DNA from: Lichenostomus cassidix
Lineage: Eukaryota; Chordata; Aves; Passeriformes; Meliphagidae
Length of the DNA stretch: 64,000 nt
Reading direction: 5' to 3'
NCBI GenBank assembly: GCA_008360975.2
Contig: CM039182.1
Coordinates: 144,712,656 to 144,776,655, forward strand
The notes under the pieces were generated by a model, which was given only the letters and a program-made list of their open reading frames with translations, had not been told where the DNA came from and made no database searches. Positions 1 through 10,849 of this stretch are shown piece by piece. Positions within the stretch are counted from its first letter, which is position 1, and the number at the start of each line of letters is the position of its first letter. The position numbers were made by a program, and so were the translations under genes.

Positions 1-1006
1 CTAGAACAGGAAATGAAAACACAGTGTATAAAAAACAGTGATAAACATCAAGTGCTCCTAATTACTTTAGAATGTCTTGCCTTTCCCCCATTAGCCTGCT
101 CCCACCTTTTTGTACCAAAAATAATTTCCATGAATCACAACCATATCTTTATATGAGTGCAAGGAAACATCAGTTTACATAAGATCAAGTTAAGTAGCAG
201 GAAACATCACATTAAGTATAATCTAATTATAATTTTTTCCACAACAGAAGGAACAGTTTAATTTTTTTCAGATAAGGGTTAAAAGCCATGTATAAACATG
301 TGAAACTGAGAGAAAGACACAACAGCTACCATTCATCTCTGCAGAGTCAAGAAACTACCAAGTGCAGCTGAAACTACCTTCAATAACAGTTTCTCTGCTG
401 GGAGTGTAGTTCTTAAACAGAAACCCACATCGAATATCTAAAGCTACACACCTGCCTTTCCAATCAGAAGTAAAACCCCAAAACACTTCTTTTCTAAAAC
501 AGGCCTTCTGAATGCAGCAGGCCAGAACTCTGAAATATGCCCAAAGGCCCTACCATTTTAAAATGTCAATATGTTTGTGCTCCTGGAACTCCACAAGGAG
601 ATGATGAGTCATAAATTTTAGACCAACAAAGACTATCATCGATGTCTTGTTCCTCTCCATAACTGGCATGAGTTTAAGGTTTAACTCAGTATTCCCTGCA
701 TTGGACCATCACTTGTGTGTGAGATACAGGATTTCTTTTGCAAAAATATTTGATCTTCATCTGTATGAATTCTTATCTCTCTTGCAGCCTGTCCCTAAGG
801 CTCAGGAAATGTTTGTGAAGTGCTTTGAGAGCCTCCTTGGGGATGTGATGTAGAGAATTTGCAGGCAAACAACAGGTCGATTTCTATCCAGTTATTCTGA
901 TGCTGTTTTTCTTGGAGAAGTTGACCTTAGTATAGCTGGAATTCAAATGGGTGATTAACAAATGATAGGGAATACAGTACATGAGTTCCACATGCTACTT
1001 TCTGCT
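1..1006. other. unannotated non-coding stretch
   Basis: AT-rich sequence with stop codons in all frames. I see no repeat family, splice-flanked open frame or RNA motif. The longest open frame, about 68 codons at 647-853 on the plus strand, has no recognisable domain and is in the length range expected by chance. Confidence 0.5.
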
Positions 1007-1065
1007 TTCAATAAACACTATTTACACCTATTAGTAAATAGTGTTTCAATAAACACTATTTACAC
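1007..1065. repeat. palindromic duplication (arm, inverted arm, arm)
   Basis: The 13-mer AAACACTATTTAC lies at 1013-1025, its exact reverse complement GTAAATAGTGTTT at 1034-1046, and the 13-mer again at 1051-1063. The first and second arms form a perfect 13-bp stem with an 8-nt loop. The second and third form another with a 4-nt loop (CAAT). The direct copies sit 38 bp apart and the match extends to TTTCAATAAACACTATTTAC. This is read directly from the sequence. A template switch during replication is the simplest inferred origin. No function is implied. Confidence 0.9.
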
Positions 1066-1784
1066 AGGATAAAATTCTGCCATGAATTACACCAGGGTGA
1101 GACCAGAGCAAACAGCTCCAAATAAATAAAAAGAAGTGGAGGTTTTCCAAGACTACTGTCAACTCATTCAAAGCATTTAACCCCAAGGTTATCTGTATCA
1201 ATATCTCAATAGTGTGCTTGGAAAATCATGCATCTGATTAACAATAGAGCCCTCTGAGTGAGACGTAATTGAATTGGAAAGAAGAGGTACTTATTCACAG
1301 GGTAGGAGAATGTTGGTTGGACAAATAGCTACATGTCCAACCAAGATCCTGTATCAGAGGAGTGACAGCTCTATTTATGGGGACAAGTGTCACTAATAAT
1401 GACATATGTGAACCGAATAATTTGGAAATCTCTGATATTGCACAGGACCCTTGACTGCAGGGTCTCCTTGTCATCAGAATCCATCTCAGTCTAGTCAATG
1501 AAGCACAACTCATTTTGACCTGAGGAGGAAGGTCAGATTTACCCCATTTTAATGCAAATTTAGACAATTTATTTCAGTGACCTGAGCCTCATTTCTGGTG
1601 ACCACACTGTTGAACCAAGAGCAAACCCCACTGCTCCATCCTTACTTGAGAACAGCATTTAATGAATGCCCTTTGAGAGGACGTACCTTCCAAGCATTTC
1701 ATCAACTATTCTGTGGGATAAGGACACCAGGATTGCCTGACAAGAATGGAAACACCTGTAAATTAGATGATCTGGAAAAAAACT
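1066..1784. other. unannotated non-coding stretch
   Basis: I see no recognisable repeat or gene. Open frames of 90 codons (minus, 1295-1567) and 71 codons (plus, 1598-1813) have no domain signature, and the second runs into the LTR that begins near 1785. Confidence 0.45.
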
Positions 1785-2365
1785 GTTGTTATTTGACACC
1801 AGCTGACAACTAAATACCACACAATTACTCAGACCCCCTTCTACTCCACCTCAGGATGGGGTAATGCATTAGAGAAATAAAAGTGAAAACACACTCATGG
1901 ACTGAGATAAAAATAATTTAATAATTAAAACCAAAAAATAATAATTTTTAAAAATGAAGGGAAAAGAAATTAAAAAAAAAAATAGTGAGGAAAATAAAAC
2001 CCAGGAAATACAAATGATGCAAAAAGAAACAATTTCTCACCACCAGCCACCCAATGCTCATCCAGTCCCCAAGCAGTGCCCCCTTCCCCCACAATAAACT
2101 TCCTTCCCAGTTTTATTGCTGAGGATGGCATCATGTCCTATGGAATATCCCTTTGGTCTGTTGGGGTAAGCTGTCCCAGCTGTGTCCCCTCCCATCCTCT
2201 TGTGCACCTCCAGCTCATTCCCTGCTGGGACTGTCAGGAGCAGGAAAGGCCTTGATGATGTGCGAGCACAGCTCAGCAGCAGCTGAAGCATCAGTGTGTG
2301 AGCAACAACATTTCCAGAACAAAATACAGACCCAAAATAGCCACTGTGAAGAAATTTATCAGTGC
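1785..2365 (-). mobile_element. solo-LTR-like fragment, avian ERVL-type endogenous retrovirus (decayed)
   Basis: Read on the minus strand, this matches in order a familiar avian LTR: a U3 portion, a block near 2160-2220 (GGGAGGGGACACAGCTGGGA), a block near 2135-2155 (CCAAAGGGATATTCCATAGG), and a degenerate promoter/poly(A) zone where CAGCAATAAAACTGGG (around 2107-2123) replaces the expected TATA-bearing CAGCATATAAA context. The R/U5 end follows, with the reverse complement of TGGACTGAGATAAAAATAAT (near 1898-1917) and a 3' edge near 1785-1830. The length of about 580 bp is plausible for one LTR. The 5' tip (TGTGCTGGTTTTGG...) is missing at the right edge. I see no matching second LTR and no gag/pol sequence nearby, so it is probably a solo or truncated LTR. 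The ERVL assignment is from memory of bird repeats and is less certain than the LTR call. Confidence 0.7.
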
Positions 2366-2788
2366 AATCAATGGAATTGCAGCTGTTTTGTCCTTTTAAA
2401 TTTCAATAAAAATTTTGATAACTGCAGATATATTGTCCATGCCCAATGAGATGGACAAAGTTTATCTTAATTTGAAACAAAACAGGAATCCACTAAGCAT
2501 TAAGAAAACCTAACTGATGAGTAGGAAAACTAAGCCCTGGCACAGTCTTTGTGTCCAACATGCTGCCATCTGGTTTGGTGTAGTTAACATCACAATGAAC
2601 ATGGACTGGACATCCTCTCACAGTCTCTCCCAGCACTATTTTCTGTGATTCTGAGCGGTTTCACATTGTTCCAGAATAGATGGGGCAGAGAAAAAGCAGT
2701 CTTCCAGCACCCTGCTCTGATTCCTACCAAATTGCTTCCCATGAAAAGTAACAACATTTTCAAATGCTTGCTGCAATCAGCAGGGTAG
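2366..2788. other. unannotated stretch between two LTR fragments
   Basis: No repeat identity seen. It lies between the minus-strand LTR body and an opposite-strand tip of the same family, so part of it may be rearranged LTR-flanking DNA. An 82-codon minus-strand open frame (2590-2838) overlaps the tip and is not credible as a gene. Confidence 0.4.
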
Positions 2789-2838
2789 GTGTGCTGGTTT
2801 TGGCTGGGGTAGAGTAAACTTTCTTCTGACTGCATCAA
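2789..2838 (+). mobile_element. 5' tip of an LTR, same family as the LTR near 2 kb, opposite strand
   Basis: TGTGCTGGTTTTGGCTGGGG at 2790-2809, followed by TAGAGTAAACTTTCTTC, reproduces the start of the avian LTR whose body lies at 1785-2365 on the other strand. It begins with the canonical TG. The match stops after about 48 bp, where the sequence becomes unrelated. It is either a severely truncated second insertion or a piece separated from the neighbouring LTR by inversion. Confidence 0.6.
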
Positions 2839-3212
2839 GTCTCTATCAAATGACCTGGAAGAAGAAGGATTTCAAATGGGGAGTTGAGCAAGCTGATGTT
2901 TTATCTCCAGCTGGGCTCAAAGCCAAAACAGTGGGTCATTTTTCCTCTTGCTGTACACATAAATTCTCTCTGCTGTCTTATTTGCACATATAATTTATTT
3001 GTTGGTTTGGGTTTTGTTGCTTTCTTTAACATTTTCCTGTTTCATGTAATTTTCCTTTAATTTGATGGTTTGGGTTTTTTTCATACTTTTTTTCATGCTT
3101 TGAAACCTCATCAGCATGGTAAAAAAGTGTTTTTTTGTGTTCAAATAGAATTTCACATGTTTAACTTGTTCCCACTTCCTCTTGCCCTCTCAATAGGCAT
3201 TATTTAGAAGAG
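2839..3212. other. unannotated T-rich stretch
   Basis: T-rich sequence with several short T runs (for example near 3074-3080 and 3130-3136). No gene or repeat family recognised. Confidence 0.45.
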
Positions 3213-3254
3213 TGCTGCTGCTTCTTCTTCATCTTCTTCTTCATCCTCCTTCTT
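3213..3254 (+). repeat. imperfect (CTT)n microsatellite
   Basis: Short CTG/CTT/CAT triplet array (GCTGCTGCTTCTTCTTCATC...), imperfect, about 42 bp. Confidence 0.8.
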
Positions 3255-3266
3255 GTGTATTTATAC

Positions 3267-3348
3267 ACACTGTTAAGATCCTCCCCCAGCCTTCTCCTCT
3301 CTGGGCTGAAGAGTCCAAGATCTCTCAGCGTCTCCTCATATCACAGGT
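3267..3348 (-). mobile_element. CR1 LINE fragment (ORF2 C-terminal coding region)
   Basis: The plus-strand text AAGATCCTCCCCCAGCCTTC, followed by TCTGGGCTGAAGAGTCC and CTCTCAGCGTCTCCTCATAT, is the reverse complement of the CR1 ORF2 stretch that encodes the '[25 protein letters not shown]' region. It is about 80 bp, diverged and truncated at both ends. The neighbouring CTT repeat may have expanded at its edge. Confidence 0.75.
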
Positions 3349-6300
3349 ACAAGCAAAACTAACAGGCTCCTGATTTATAGTTCTGTATCCCATCAGCAGA
3401 ACCAAGGCTCCTGCACACACTGACTGCTGCTGGGGATGAGATTGCCACATCCTTCACAGACATGACTGAATTAAAATTAGTGTGCAGAAGTTGGACACAG
3501 CATTAGCATGAAGGATGGAGGAAGGTCTGTCAGAAATTCCAATATAAAGTGTGAAGACTAGCCAGTCTGTTACTAGTTGCAGCTCAGTCTCCAAGCTATG
3601 CACTTGATAAGATTCTCATGCTTCAATTGCATGGCAATGACAGTGAAGTATTTGAACCCTAACTGAAGAAGAGATATTGTTCCTCCCATCTGCATGCTTG
3701 ATGCATTGGGCTGACCTCTTTTCTCTCCTCTCCCTACAAAAACACCTCCTGTGTGTGGCCTGTGCTGTGTAATTCACAGTGTTGTCCCTGCCCTCCCTTC
3801 AAAACAGTTTTCAAAGGCTGTGAGTCTGAACACTAATGTTTTAGACAAACTTCTAGCAGCTGAGACAGGACTGTGAGCTGAAAACACTCTGCAGCAGCAT
3901 AGCTGAGTGGCTAATCAATATGTGAGCTGTCAGCTTTTCAGATCAAGGGATTAACAAACTTATTTTACAGTAAATGAAATGAGCTTGGGGGGAGAAAAAT
4001 AAAAGCTTCTAACAAGAGATGCCTCAGGGATTTATTAAAGAAAACAAGTAATGGTGGAAAGAGCTCAAACACACAAAAAAAATCTTTTTGTTTTCTCAGT
4101 TGTGCTTTTTCTGACTAGTCTTGAAGAATTAGGAAGTAAAATTTGCAGCTGAGGGGTGCTCACCAGGGCTTGGTGATGGGGAAAACCATGGCATTAGGAT
4201 CCACAAATATTCTCTGAGCTCACTACAAACTGGAGTTTGAAAAACTACTATATTACATGCTCAATGTAAGGAATACTTGATTTAAAAAAGAAATGAAGGC
4301 CATTTATAAACCTTGTTCTTTTCTCTCTTACATCAAAGAGTGAATTTTTGTATGTCAAAAAATACTCATAATACCTTTGTAACTTCACTTTTCCAAAGTC
4401 AGACTGGAGAAGTCAAAATGCATCAAAAGCCAGTTCAGGCAGGAGTCAGATGCTTATTTCAGAACCATGGTCCCTATCCTTACAATCCTACCCACAAAGG
4501 TCAACTTCTTAGTCAGGGCCACCTTTTGCAAATAATATTTTTTATATGAACCCTGTCCCAGAGAAACTCTGCTCTCTGCATGTCTAAAGGACTACACGAG
4601 AAGAGAAATGTGCTGTTTGAGCCCTAAGACTGCTTTGTGAGCTGCTTTGTGTTGCAGTGTCATCATCTGTAAAAATTGACTTCTCTTGTGTCCTGTTACA
4701 TATTCCTCAAGGACTGGACTCTGTTTTGATTGTAAGCTTTTGTACCTTGACTAGGGAACCTCTGGTGATACCCATCATGAATTGAGTAAAGGCAGCCCCT
4801 GAAGCTTCCCAGTCAAAGAAAAACCTGGTGAACAAGGAGAATTGACTGAACACTCCAAAGCTCATCTGCTTGTCTCTAAAATGGTGATGTGAGACATTTT
4901 TATTGAAGGACAATGAAGTTTTGAAGTCAAAGAGAGTAGAACATCATCATTCAGGTCTGACAATGGATGGAAAAGAGGTCTGTACCCAGCTGTGTCTGGC
5001 AGGAGGATTCATCCTAACCTTTGGTACAGACTGAGATGCTGAGCATGTCTGGGCAGCTGGGAAAGAGATTCTATCAGGTAGTGGCTACCTGTGGAACATG
5101 CTTACATGTGGTTTTGTAGGCAACTGGTCCACTCTGCAATGAGCTGAACTTCTGCAAGGATTTCATAAAGGTGACTGATAAATGGTAATAGAAGTGACTG
5201 AGATTTGGTCTTAAGTTCTCTAAGAATTGATTGGTAGTGTGTTCTTGGAAGAGCAGATCTAGCCAAGAACTGGTTTAAGGCTTAAAATACTGTTTGAATA
5301 GCTTGGTAAGAATCCCTAGATATTTCTCTCCCGATAAATGCACCACTTAAAATTACCAGAAATGGTATTTCCTCTTACTTGAAAAAACTGCTAGCAGAAA
5401 TATGAGTTCTATAGACTGCTTAGTCCTAATGTATTGAATAAAAATCCAATCTGAGCAAGGCAACATTTACATCACCTTTATTAAAAAGAGAAGGAGTTGA
5501 CACTATACACATCAGAGGCATCCCAGAACATTCTGGAGTGTCTGCAGCTTATTTTCAGGCTTATCAAGGTAATGGATGGAGATTAAATCATGACTTTGTC
5601 AGGCAGAGACAACCTCAAACAATTCTCTGCATCTCAGTTGATAGCATAGCCTGAGGGATGCTGTTTGCAAGCGTAAAAGGCAAAAGACCCATCACAGGAG
5701 CCCAGTGCATGATATTAAACTTTCTGTAAAAGGCCATCCTCAAACTAGGCCCATTATCTCTGACATACAATCCCCACATGAGTGAAATATTTCTTACTAA
5801 GTGTTTATGGCATTTCCCCAGGCGAACTTGCATGCAGTGCACAGAGGTTTTGCTTGCAGAGCACAGCTTGGCAGCCTTTCTCAGCCAGTTTGACCAAGAC
5901 CAGGAAAAAAGTCTTGTACACATAGTCTCCTTTGCAGGATCAGAGCATTAACACTCAGGGCTACAGACTTGCTCAAGAAAAAAAAATATCCTGGGCTTTA
6001 CAGCTCTTCGCAGCTTTGGGGCATGAGTGGTGTAAAGGACAATGACTTACTGTACTGCCCCAAGGGCACAGAGGGATCATTTCTCTAGAAAATGAGTCTC
6101 TATGGATCAGAGAGGCACAACCACCTCAGACAGAGGCTGCAATAGCTGTATAATGAGATGTCTCCTGACATTATCCTGGATCATATCCCTGTAGCTAGGG
6201 GGCATCTCCTGGTGCAGAGCAGAGACAGGAGACAGAGGAACGGGAGTGTTCATCTCAGAGTTTGTGTCTGGAGAAGCTTAGTTTTCCCCAGCAAGAAAGA

Positions 6301-7265
6301 ACCTGCAGGACCAAAGACCTCTGGGTTTAGGTAATATAAAGGCACACACCAAAAAGGAGAGACCCCAAAGGCTCTTCTGCAGCACAAAACCCAAAGTGAG
6401 AGATAAATAGTGACTTGTCCATGGAGCTGAATCAAGTGTTCTGCTTCTGCCTCAGCAGCTTATTTCTGCCTGGCTCCTGGACTGAGCCCTCTTGGCTACT
6501 ACTGACCCCACAGCTGGTCCTTAAAACAATTTTGACTGAAAGTTATGACTATAAACATGTAAGCATTTACATTAATCAAGTCTTGAGAATTTACTCTGTT
6601 GCTTTTAGTTCAGTCCTCTTGGAGAAAACAATTTAATCCTTTCTTTTACTCTTTCTAAATAAGAAAAGGCAGAGATCTCACATTTGCTTCTAATTACAAT
6701 GCACTTTACTGTGCAGCCCCAGCAAGGGGGAAAAGCTTTTTGAAGTCTACAGCATTGAGAGAGAATTGATCGTTAATTAAATTTGTCTCTGGGAAGTTAA
6801 CTATAACTAAAATGTACTGAGTGAAAACAAACAGATCATTGTTTTGCCAGTGGCACATGTTAAACAAAACCTGCATAAATCAGGTGCTTGGAAAGAGCCT
6901 GGTAAAGCCAAGTGGTGGAAGCCCTATTTCAGGAGAGCACTGGCTGCAGTATGAGTGCAGCACCTCTGTTTAAGGGTTGTGGAGCTTTTATGAAGGACTA
7001 ACCCCTTTGTTCTCCTTGCATGGGAAATGCCAGGTATGGTGTCCCTATAGTTCCATTCAGCCAAACAGATCTGCTTGGATAGGACCTGCCCTTTTGGCTC
7101 TTTTTGGCTTCCACTGTAGGTCTGGGACTGGGTTTTCAGTGTGTTGTGGGAGCTGGGACTGGAACTGAGTGGGAAACACAAGGTACACTGTAACTTCACT
7201 TCAGCAAAACACAATTACAAGATGCCCAAACATGATCCCAAAGGTAAATCCAGATCCAGCAGAAT
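3349..7265. other. long unannotated non-coding stretch
   Basis: About 3.9 kb with no recognised CR1, LTR, SINE or microsatellite. Open frames such as 102 codons on the minus strand (5615-5923) and 96 codons on the minus strand (6924-7214) show no domain, no splice context and no family resemblance. A degraded repeat beyond visual recognition cannot be excluded. Confidence 0.45.
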
Positions 7266-7660
7266 ACATCTGTAGCAAGTGGGATTCATTCAGCTGGACC
7301 TTGACAGGCTGTAGAGTTGGGTGTAGGGAAATCTAATGGGGTTCATGAAGGGTAAGTGTGAGGTCCTGCACCTGAGGAGGAATAACCCCAAATACCAGCA
7401 CAGACTGGGGTCTGACCTAGGGGAGAGCAGGTCTGCAGAGAAGGACCTGGGAGTCTGGGGTGACAGACAAGGTGACCACGAGCTGGAAGTGCCCTTGTGG
7501 CCAGGAGAGCCAATCTGGATATTGAGAGGCATCCTGTGGTGCATGGGGAAGGGTGTGGCCAGCAGGTTGAGGAAGCTGATGCTCCCCCTCTACTCGGCCC
7601 TAATGAGGCCATTTCTGGAGTGCTGTGCCCAGTTCTGGGCTCCGCAGCACAATGGCTGTG
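7266..7660 (+). mobile_element. CR1 LINE fragment (C-terminal part of ORF2 reverse transcriptase)
   Basis: The plus-strand frame from about 7336 reads GKCEVLHLRRNNPKYQHRL, then SAEKDLGV, later VASR..., LPLYSALMRP and CAQFWAPQHN. These match in order the region after the reverse-transcriptase core of avian CR1 ORF2. Between EKDLGV and VASR the frame no longer gives the expected protein although the DNA still aligns, so small indels have accumulated. It ends abruptly near 7660 inside ORF2, without the 3' UTR. It is a dead fragment truncated at both ends and abuts the unidentified segment at 7711-8476. Confidence 0.9.
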
Positions 7661-7784
7661 ATTTTTTCAGTTTTATCTACATTATAAAAGAAGTCCCTAT
7701 TTTTTTCCAGCTGTATATTTTATTTACCTCTGCCTGTTAATCCCGCAGCAGATGGCACAGGCAGGTAGTGTTAAGATGTATGTA

Positions 7785-7950
7785 CAGATGGCTCACTCTG
7801 TCTTGTGGTGCCTCTGACAAGATAAAGACACGAGGAGCTGCAGGATGCTGCAGATTACACAGGGATGCAGATGGCCTACACTGACCTGTGGTGCCACTAA
7901 CAAGACAGCAAAATGAGAAACGGCAGGACGTTTCTGAGACCAGGATAGGC
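7785..7950. repeat. two-copy imperfect direct repeat, period ~83 bp
   Basis: Copy 1 begins CAGATGGCTCACTCTGTCTT at 7785 and copy 2 begins CAGATGGCCTACACTGACCT at 7868. Both continue through GTGGTGCC(T/A)CT(G/A)A(C)AAGA. The similarity is clear for about 45 bp and then fades. It lies inside the unidentified minus-strand segment. Confidence 0.75.
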
Positions 7951-8377
7951 AATAGCTTGACAAAATCGCTGTCAAAGTCAGAAGTTATCAGGGAAAATAC
8001 AGCATAAACACCAAATAAGGCTGTAAAACCAGCAAAGCCAGCGCTGATGGGGAAATGGTAACCAGAAATGAGTTGTTTGTTTAGAGGGGGGTGAGAATGG
8101 CAAAGGGGGATCTCCTGCATGCTAAAAAGGGAATATTGTGAGTCATATTGTGTGTTCACAACTCCCTGTGAGGCAGCACTGAGTCTGACCAACACAGCTT
8201 GGAGCATGACTGTAAACATGGTATTGTTCCAACTGTGATTGCATCTGACCCTCCTGTGCACTCAGGAGGATCTGGATGCTTTTCCCATGGCTGGAAGGGA
8301 GCACCCAGAGGAGGTGGCTGAACCTCTTGACTTCCAAATGGTACTTGAGTCAGAGTGTTGACAATCCCATAAAGAAA

Positions 8378-8418
8378 ATTTTGCTGTTGTGACTTTTGGG
8401 GGCGATTTTGCTGTTGTG
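8378..8418. repeat. 14-bp direct repeat, period 27 bp
   Basis: ATTTTGCTGTTGTG occurs at 8378-8391 and again at 8405-8418. On the minus strand the repeat falls in the Gln/Asn-rich part of the 106-codon frame. Confidence 0.85.
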
Positions 8419-8479
8419 TGTACCCAGTCTGGCTTTGAATCCAGAAATTAATTTTCCTTGGTTCAAAGAAATCCATGCA

Positions 8480-10401
8480 TTATTCAAAGAAACCCTGCCT
8501 AATTTTAGCTCCTGGTGGTATTATTATCCAGAGGTGGTGGCATAGCATAAACAAGAAAAATATTGCCTTGGGGAGTGGGTTTAGGAACAGAAATATAAGT
8601 TAATGGTAAGAATGCAATCTGAATTGCTGTCCTTATTTTATTTAGGAAAATTCCCAGGAGCTATGTCTGAGTTTTTCCTCAGCAGCCACCTTGAGACTAC
8701 TGTCAAAATCAGACTTGTAGGACAATATTAGACCTAAAAGAAGGAATTTAGCAGATTACAAAGAGGTTTGGCAGGTCTAGAGCTTATTGCACCAGGAAGT
8801 TTGCTGATAGGAGCACAGTTCAGTACAGGATAGTTATGATGAGGCAGAATGATTCCTAAAGAGCAGCAGTGGGGTCAGGACTGACTGTGGCCAGCTGCTT
8901 GTTCTGGTTGTGGAAGATGAGCTTCACAGCACAGCTCCTGTTGTGAGGGAGGCTCAAGAGGGAAGGCAGTGAGAGACTGTGACCCAGTAAACTGTATCCC
9001 CATAAATAATATCCCAGGCAGTATCCAAGGGGTGGGTCACAGAAAGGTTTTCATGAGTATTCTAGCTGCCCTGAAGTTCCCTCTTTGTTAGACCTATGTG
9101 GATGTGCTGTAGTATTAATGCAAATGCGCATTTACCTCAATATTTCCTGCCTTTATTTCTTGCAGAGTTCAGTGCTCAAGAGTCAAATCATTCTGTAGGT
9201 TGTAATTACTGACTTTGTATTTGCAAAATGTAGTTTTAGTTTAAAAAGGAAATTGACTTGAGAAGGAAATTCTTATTCTGCCCCACCTCCTGTTTTCAGT
9301 GTCAATTTATGGATCTCTATAACCATGCTGCTCTCTTGGCTAAACAGGCTGATTTCAGGATATGACACTGGTGACATCAGCCACAGTCCCACACTGCACT
9401 GAGGGGGCTAAGGAAAGCAGCAAATGTCCTAGGGCCTTCTAGGCAATAATTCCATGCTTCTTAGAAAACAAGACACTAAGAAGATTATAAAAATTACCAT
9501 ATAGTGACTTTGTTGCAGACAAAACAGTCATAACAGACAATTAATTTAATTACTTGCAAATTAATAACAATTTCTGATCACTCATTCATGTATGGAGTAA
9601 AAGAAATTTCAATATAAAAAAAATAACCACTTCAGCAAGAAACATTCTGCCTCTTTCTTCAGTCTCATTTTAAGCCGAAACCACCTTATTCTGCCCATTC
9701 CCAGTCTGAAAGTACTTTATTTTTATCACAGGTTACACTTGGTCTGTCCTAATCCCTCTGGTGAGATAAAGAGGCACAGGAGATTGGGGTCTTGTCCATA
9801 AAGGATTCTGTCTGTATGTCCTTATTAGTTTCTGTTTGCCACCCTTTGCTTCCTACTGGTTTTACCCCACTGCTCCCTTTCTCTTACTGGTTTTGCAGTG
9901 CTGTACTTTGTGTCACTGCACTGGGGAGGGTTGTGCACAGGCTGTGTTCCCCCACAAGTGTCCCTGCCTCTTAGCTCTGGCAAGGACCCCTCTGAGGAAG
10001 GGCTGCCTACCTGTAGTGGCACATCTGTGACAGATATTTCAGTTCTTAAAGAACAGCATCACTGGGAAGACCACAAACCTCTAACCCCAGGCCATGCTAG
10101 GCAGAATTCCTCATCCTGACACTTGAGTTTCCCACTAGAAGGAGCTGACCTTCCCAGCTGGGCTTTGTGTGGCTGAAGAAACCTAAATATGCATCAGCTG
10201 CTGTGCTGTGCTTGCTGGTGACCCTGACTCCCTCTGGAGTTCTGTGATTTTCTGTCCAAATGTCTGTTGATCTCAGTGCAGACAAAGAGATCTGTAGTAA
10301 TTATCTGTGTGAATGGACAATGAAAAGAAGGGGCACAAGGCAGAGACACAGATTTTTTGTATCTTAGAGAACGTTATCTGCTTTTATGGTGGATGGCACT
10401 A
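8480..10401. other. unannotated non-coding stretch
   Basis: No recognised repeat or gene. A cluster of short overlapping open frames of 60-73 codons around 9790-10120 reflects locally stop-poor sequence, not a supported exon. Confidence 0.45.
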
Positions 10402-10478
10402 GTGGGTGGCATTGGAACCAGATGATTTTCAAAGTCCCTTCCAACCCAAAGCATTACATGATTCTGTGATTACACATG
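10402..10478 (+). mobile_element. CR1 LINE 3' terminal fragment
   Basis: GGCATTGGAACCAGATGATT, then CAAAGTCCCTTCCAACCCAA and CATGATTCTGTGATTA, matches the CR1 3' UTR end including the terminal octamer-type ATTCTGTG motif. It is about 75 bp, severely 5'-truncated as is usual for CR1. Confidence 0.85.
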
Positions 10479-10849
10479 AAATATGAAGTCATTCCTCTTC
10501 TATGTACAGTCAAGCCTGGGTTTTCCTGTCATTGGTAATTTTAACATCAGGGAATTGAGTCTGTGTCCGACTTGAATGATCCTCTAAAGCCACAGGGAAA
10601 TAAGTAAAGGAAGGAAAAGGAACTTTTGTTAAAAAAAGAGTGACTGACAATTTATAAACTGAATATTTGGGTACCATCATAATACTGCAAACACTTTTGG
10701 TAACATTTCACTAGTTTGCTGGGCTCAGACTAAATGTTTTCCCAATCACATATGCCTATTCCCAAGAACAGAACTGGCCTTGGATATAAGGACTAGATTT
10801 ATGACAGCAAAGTGGTCAGCCATTCAGTCATCCTGCTTTAGAGATATTG

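Larger units (their letters stand above)
7711..8476 (-). other. unidentified segment with open frames, direct repeats and a poly(A) signal on the minus strand
   Basis: This stretch has unusually long overlapping open frames for the window. One is 174 codons at 7737-8261 and one is 106 codons at 8156-8476, both minus and in different frames. The latter includes a Gln-rich patch (QQQNRPQKSQQQ). A minus-strand AATAAA lies at 7719-7724, just beyond the stop of the 174-codon frame. Two sets of internal direct repeats are listed separately. I do not recognise any protein family. A decayed LTR or ERV internal region, a retrocopy of a 3' exon/UTR, or chance openness are all possible. It abuts a CR1 fragment at 7660. 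Confidence 0.4.

Noticed and set aside
5615..5923. 102-codon minus-strand open frame containing a short 'DNGP' string reminiscent of integrases
   Set aside because: The string alone is not enough. None of the other integrase motifs or spacing is present.
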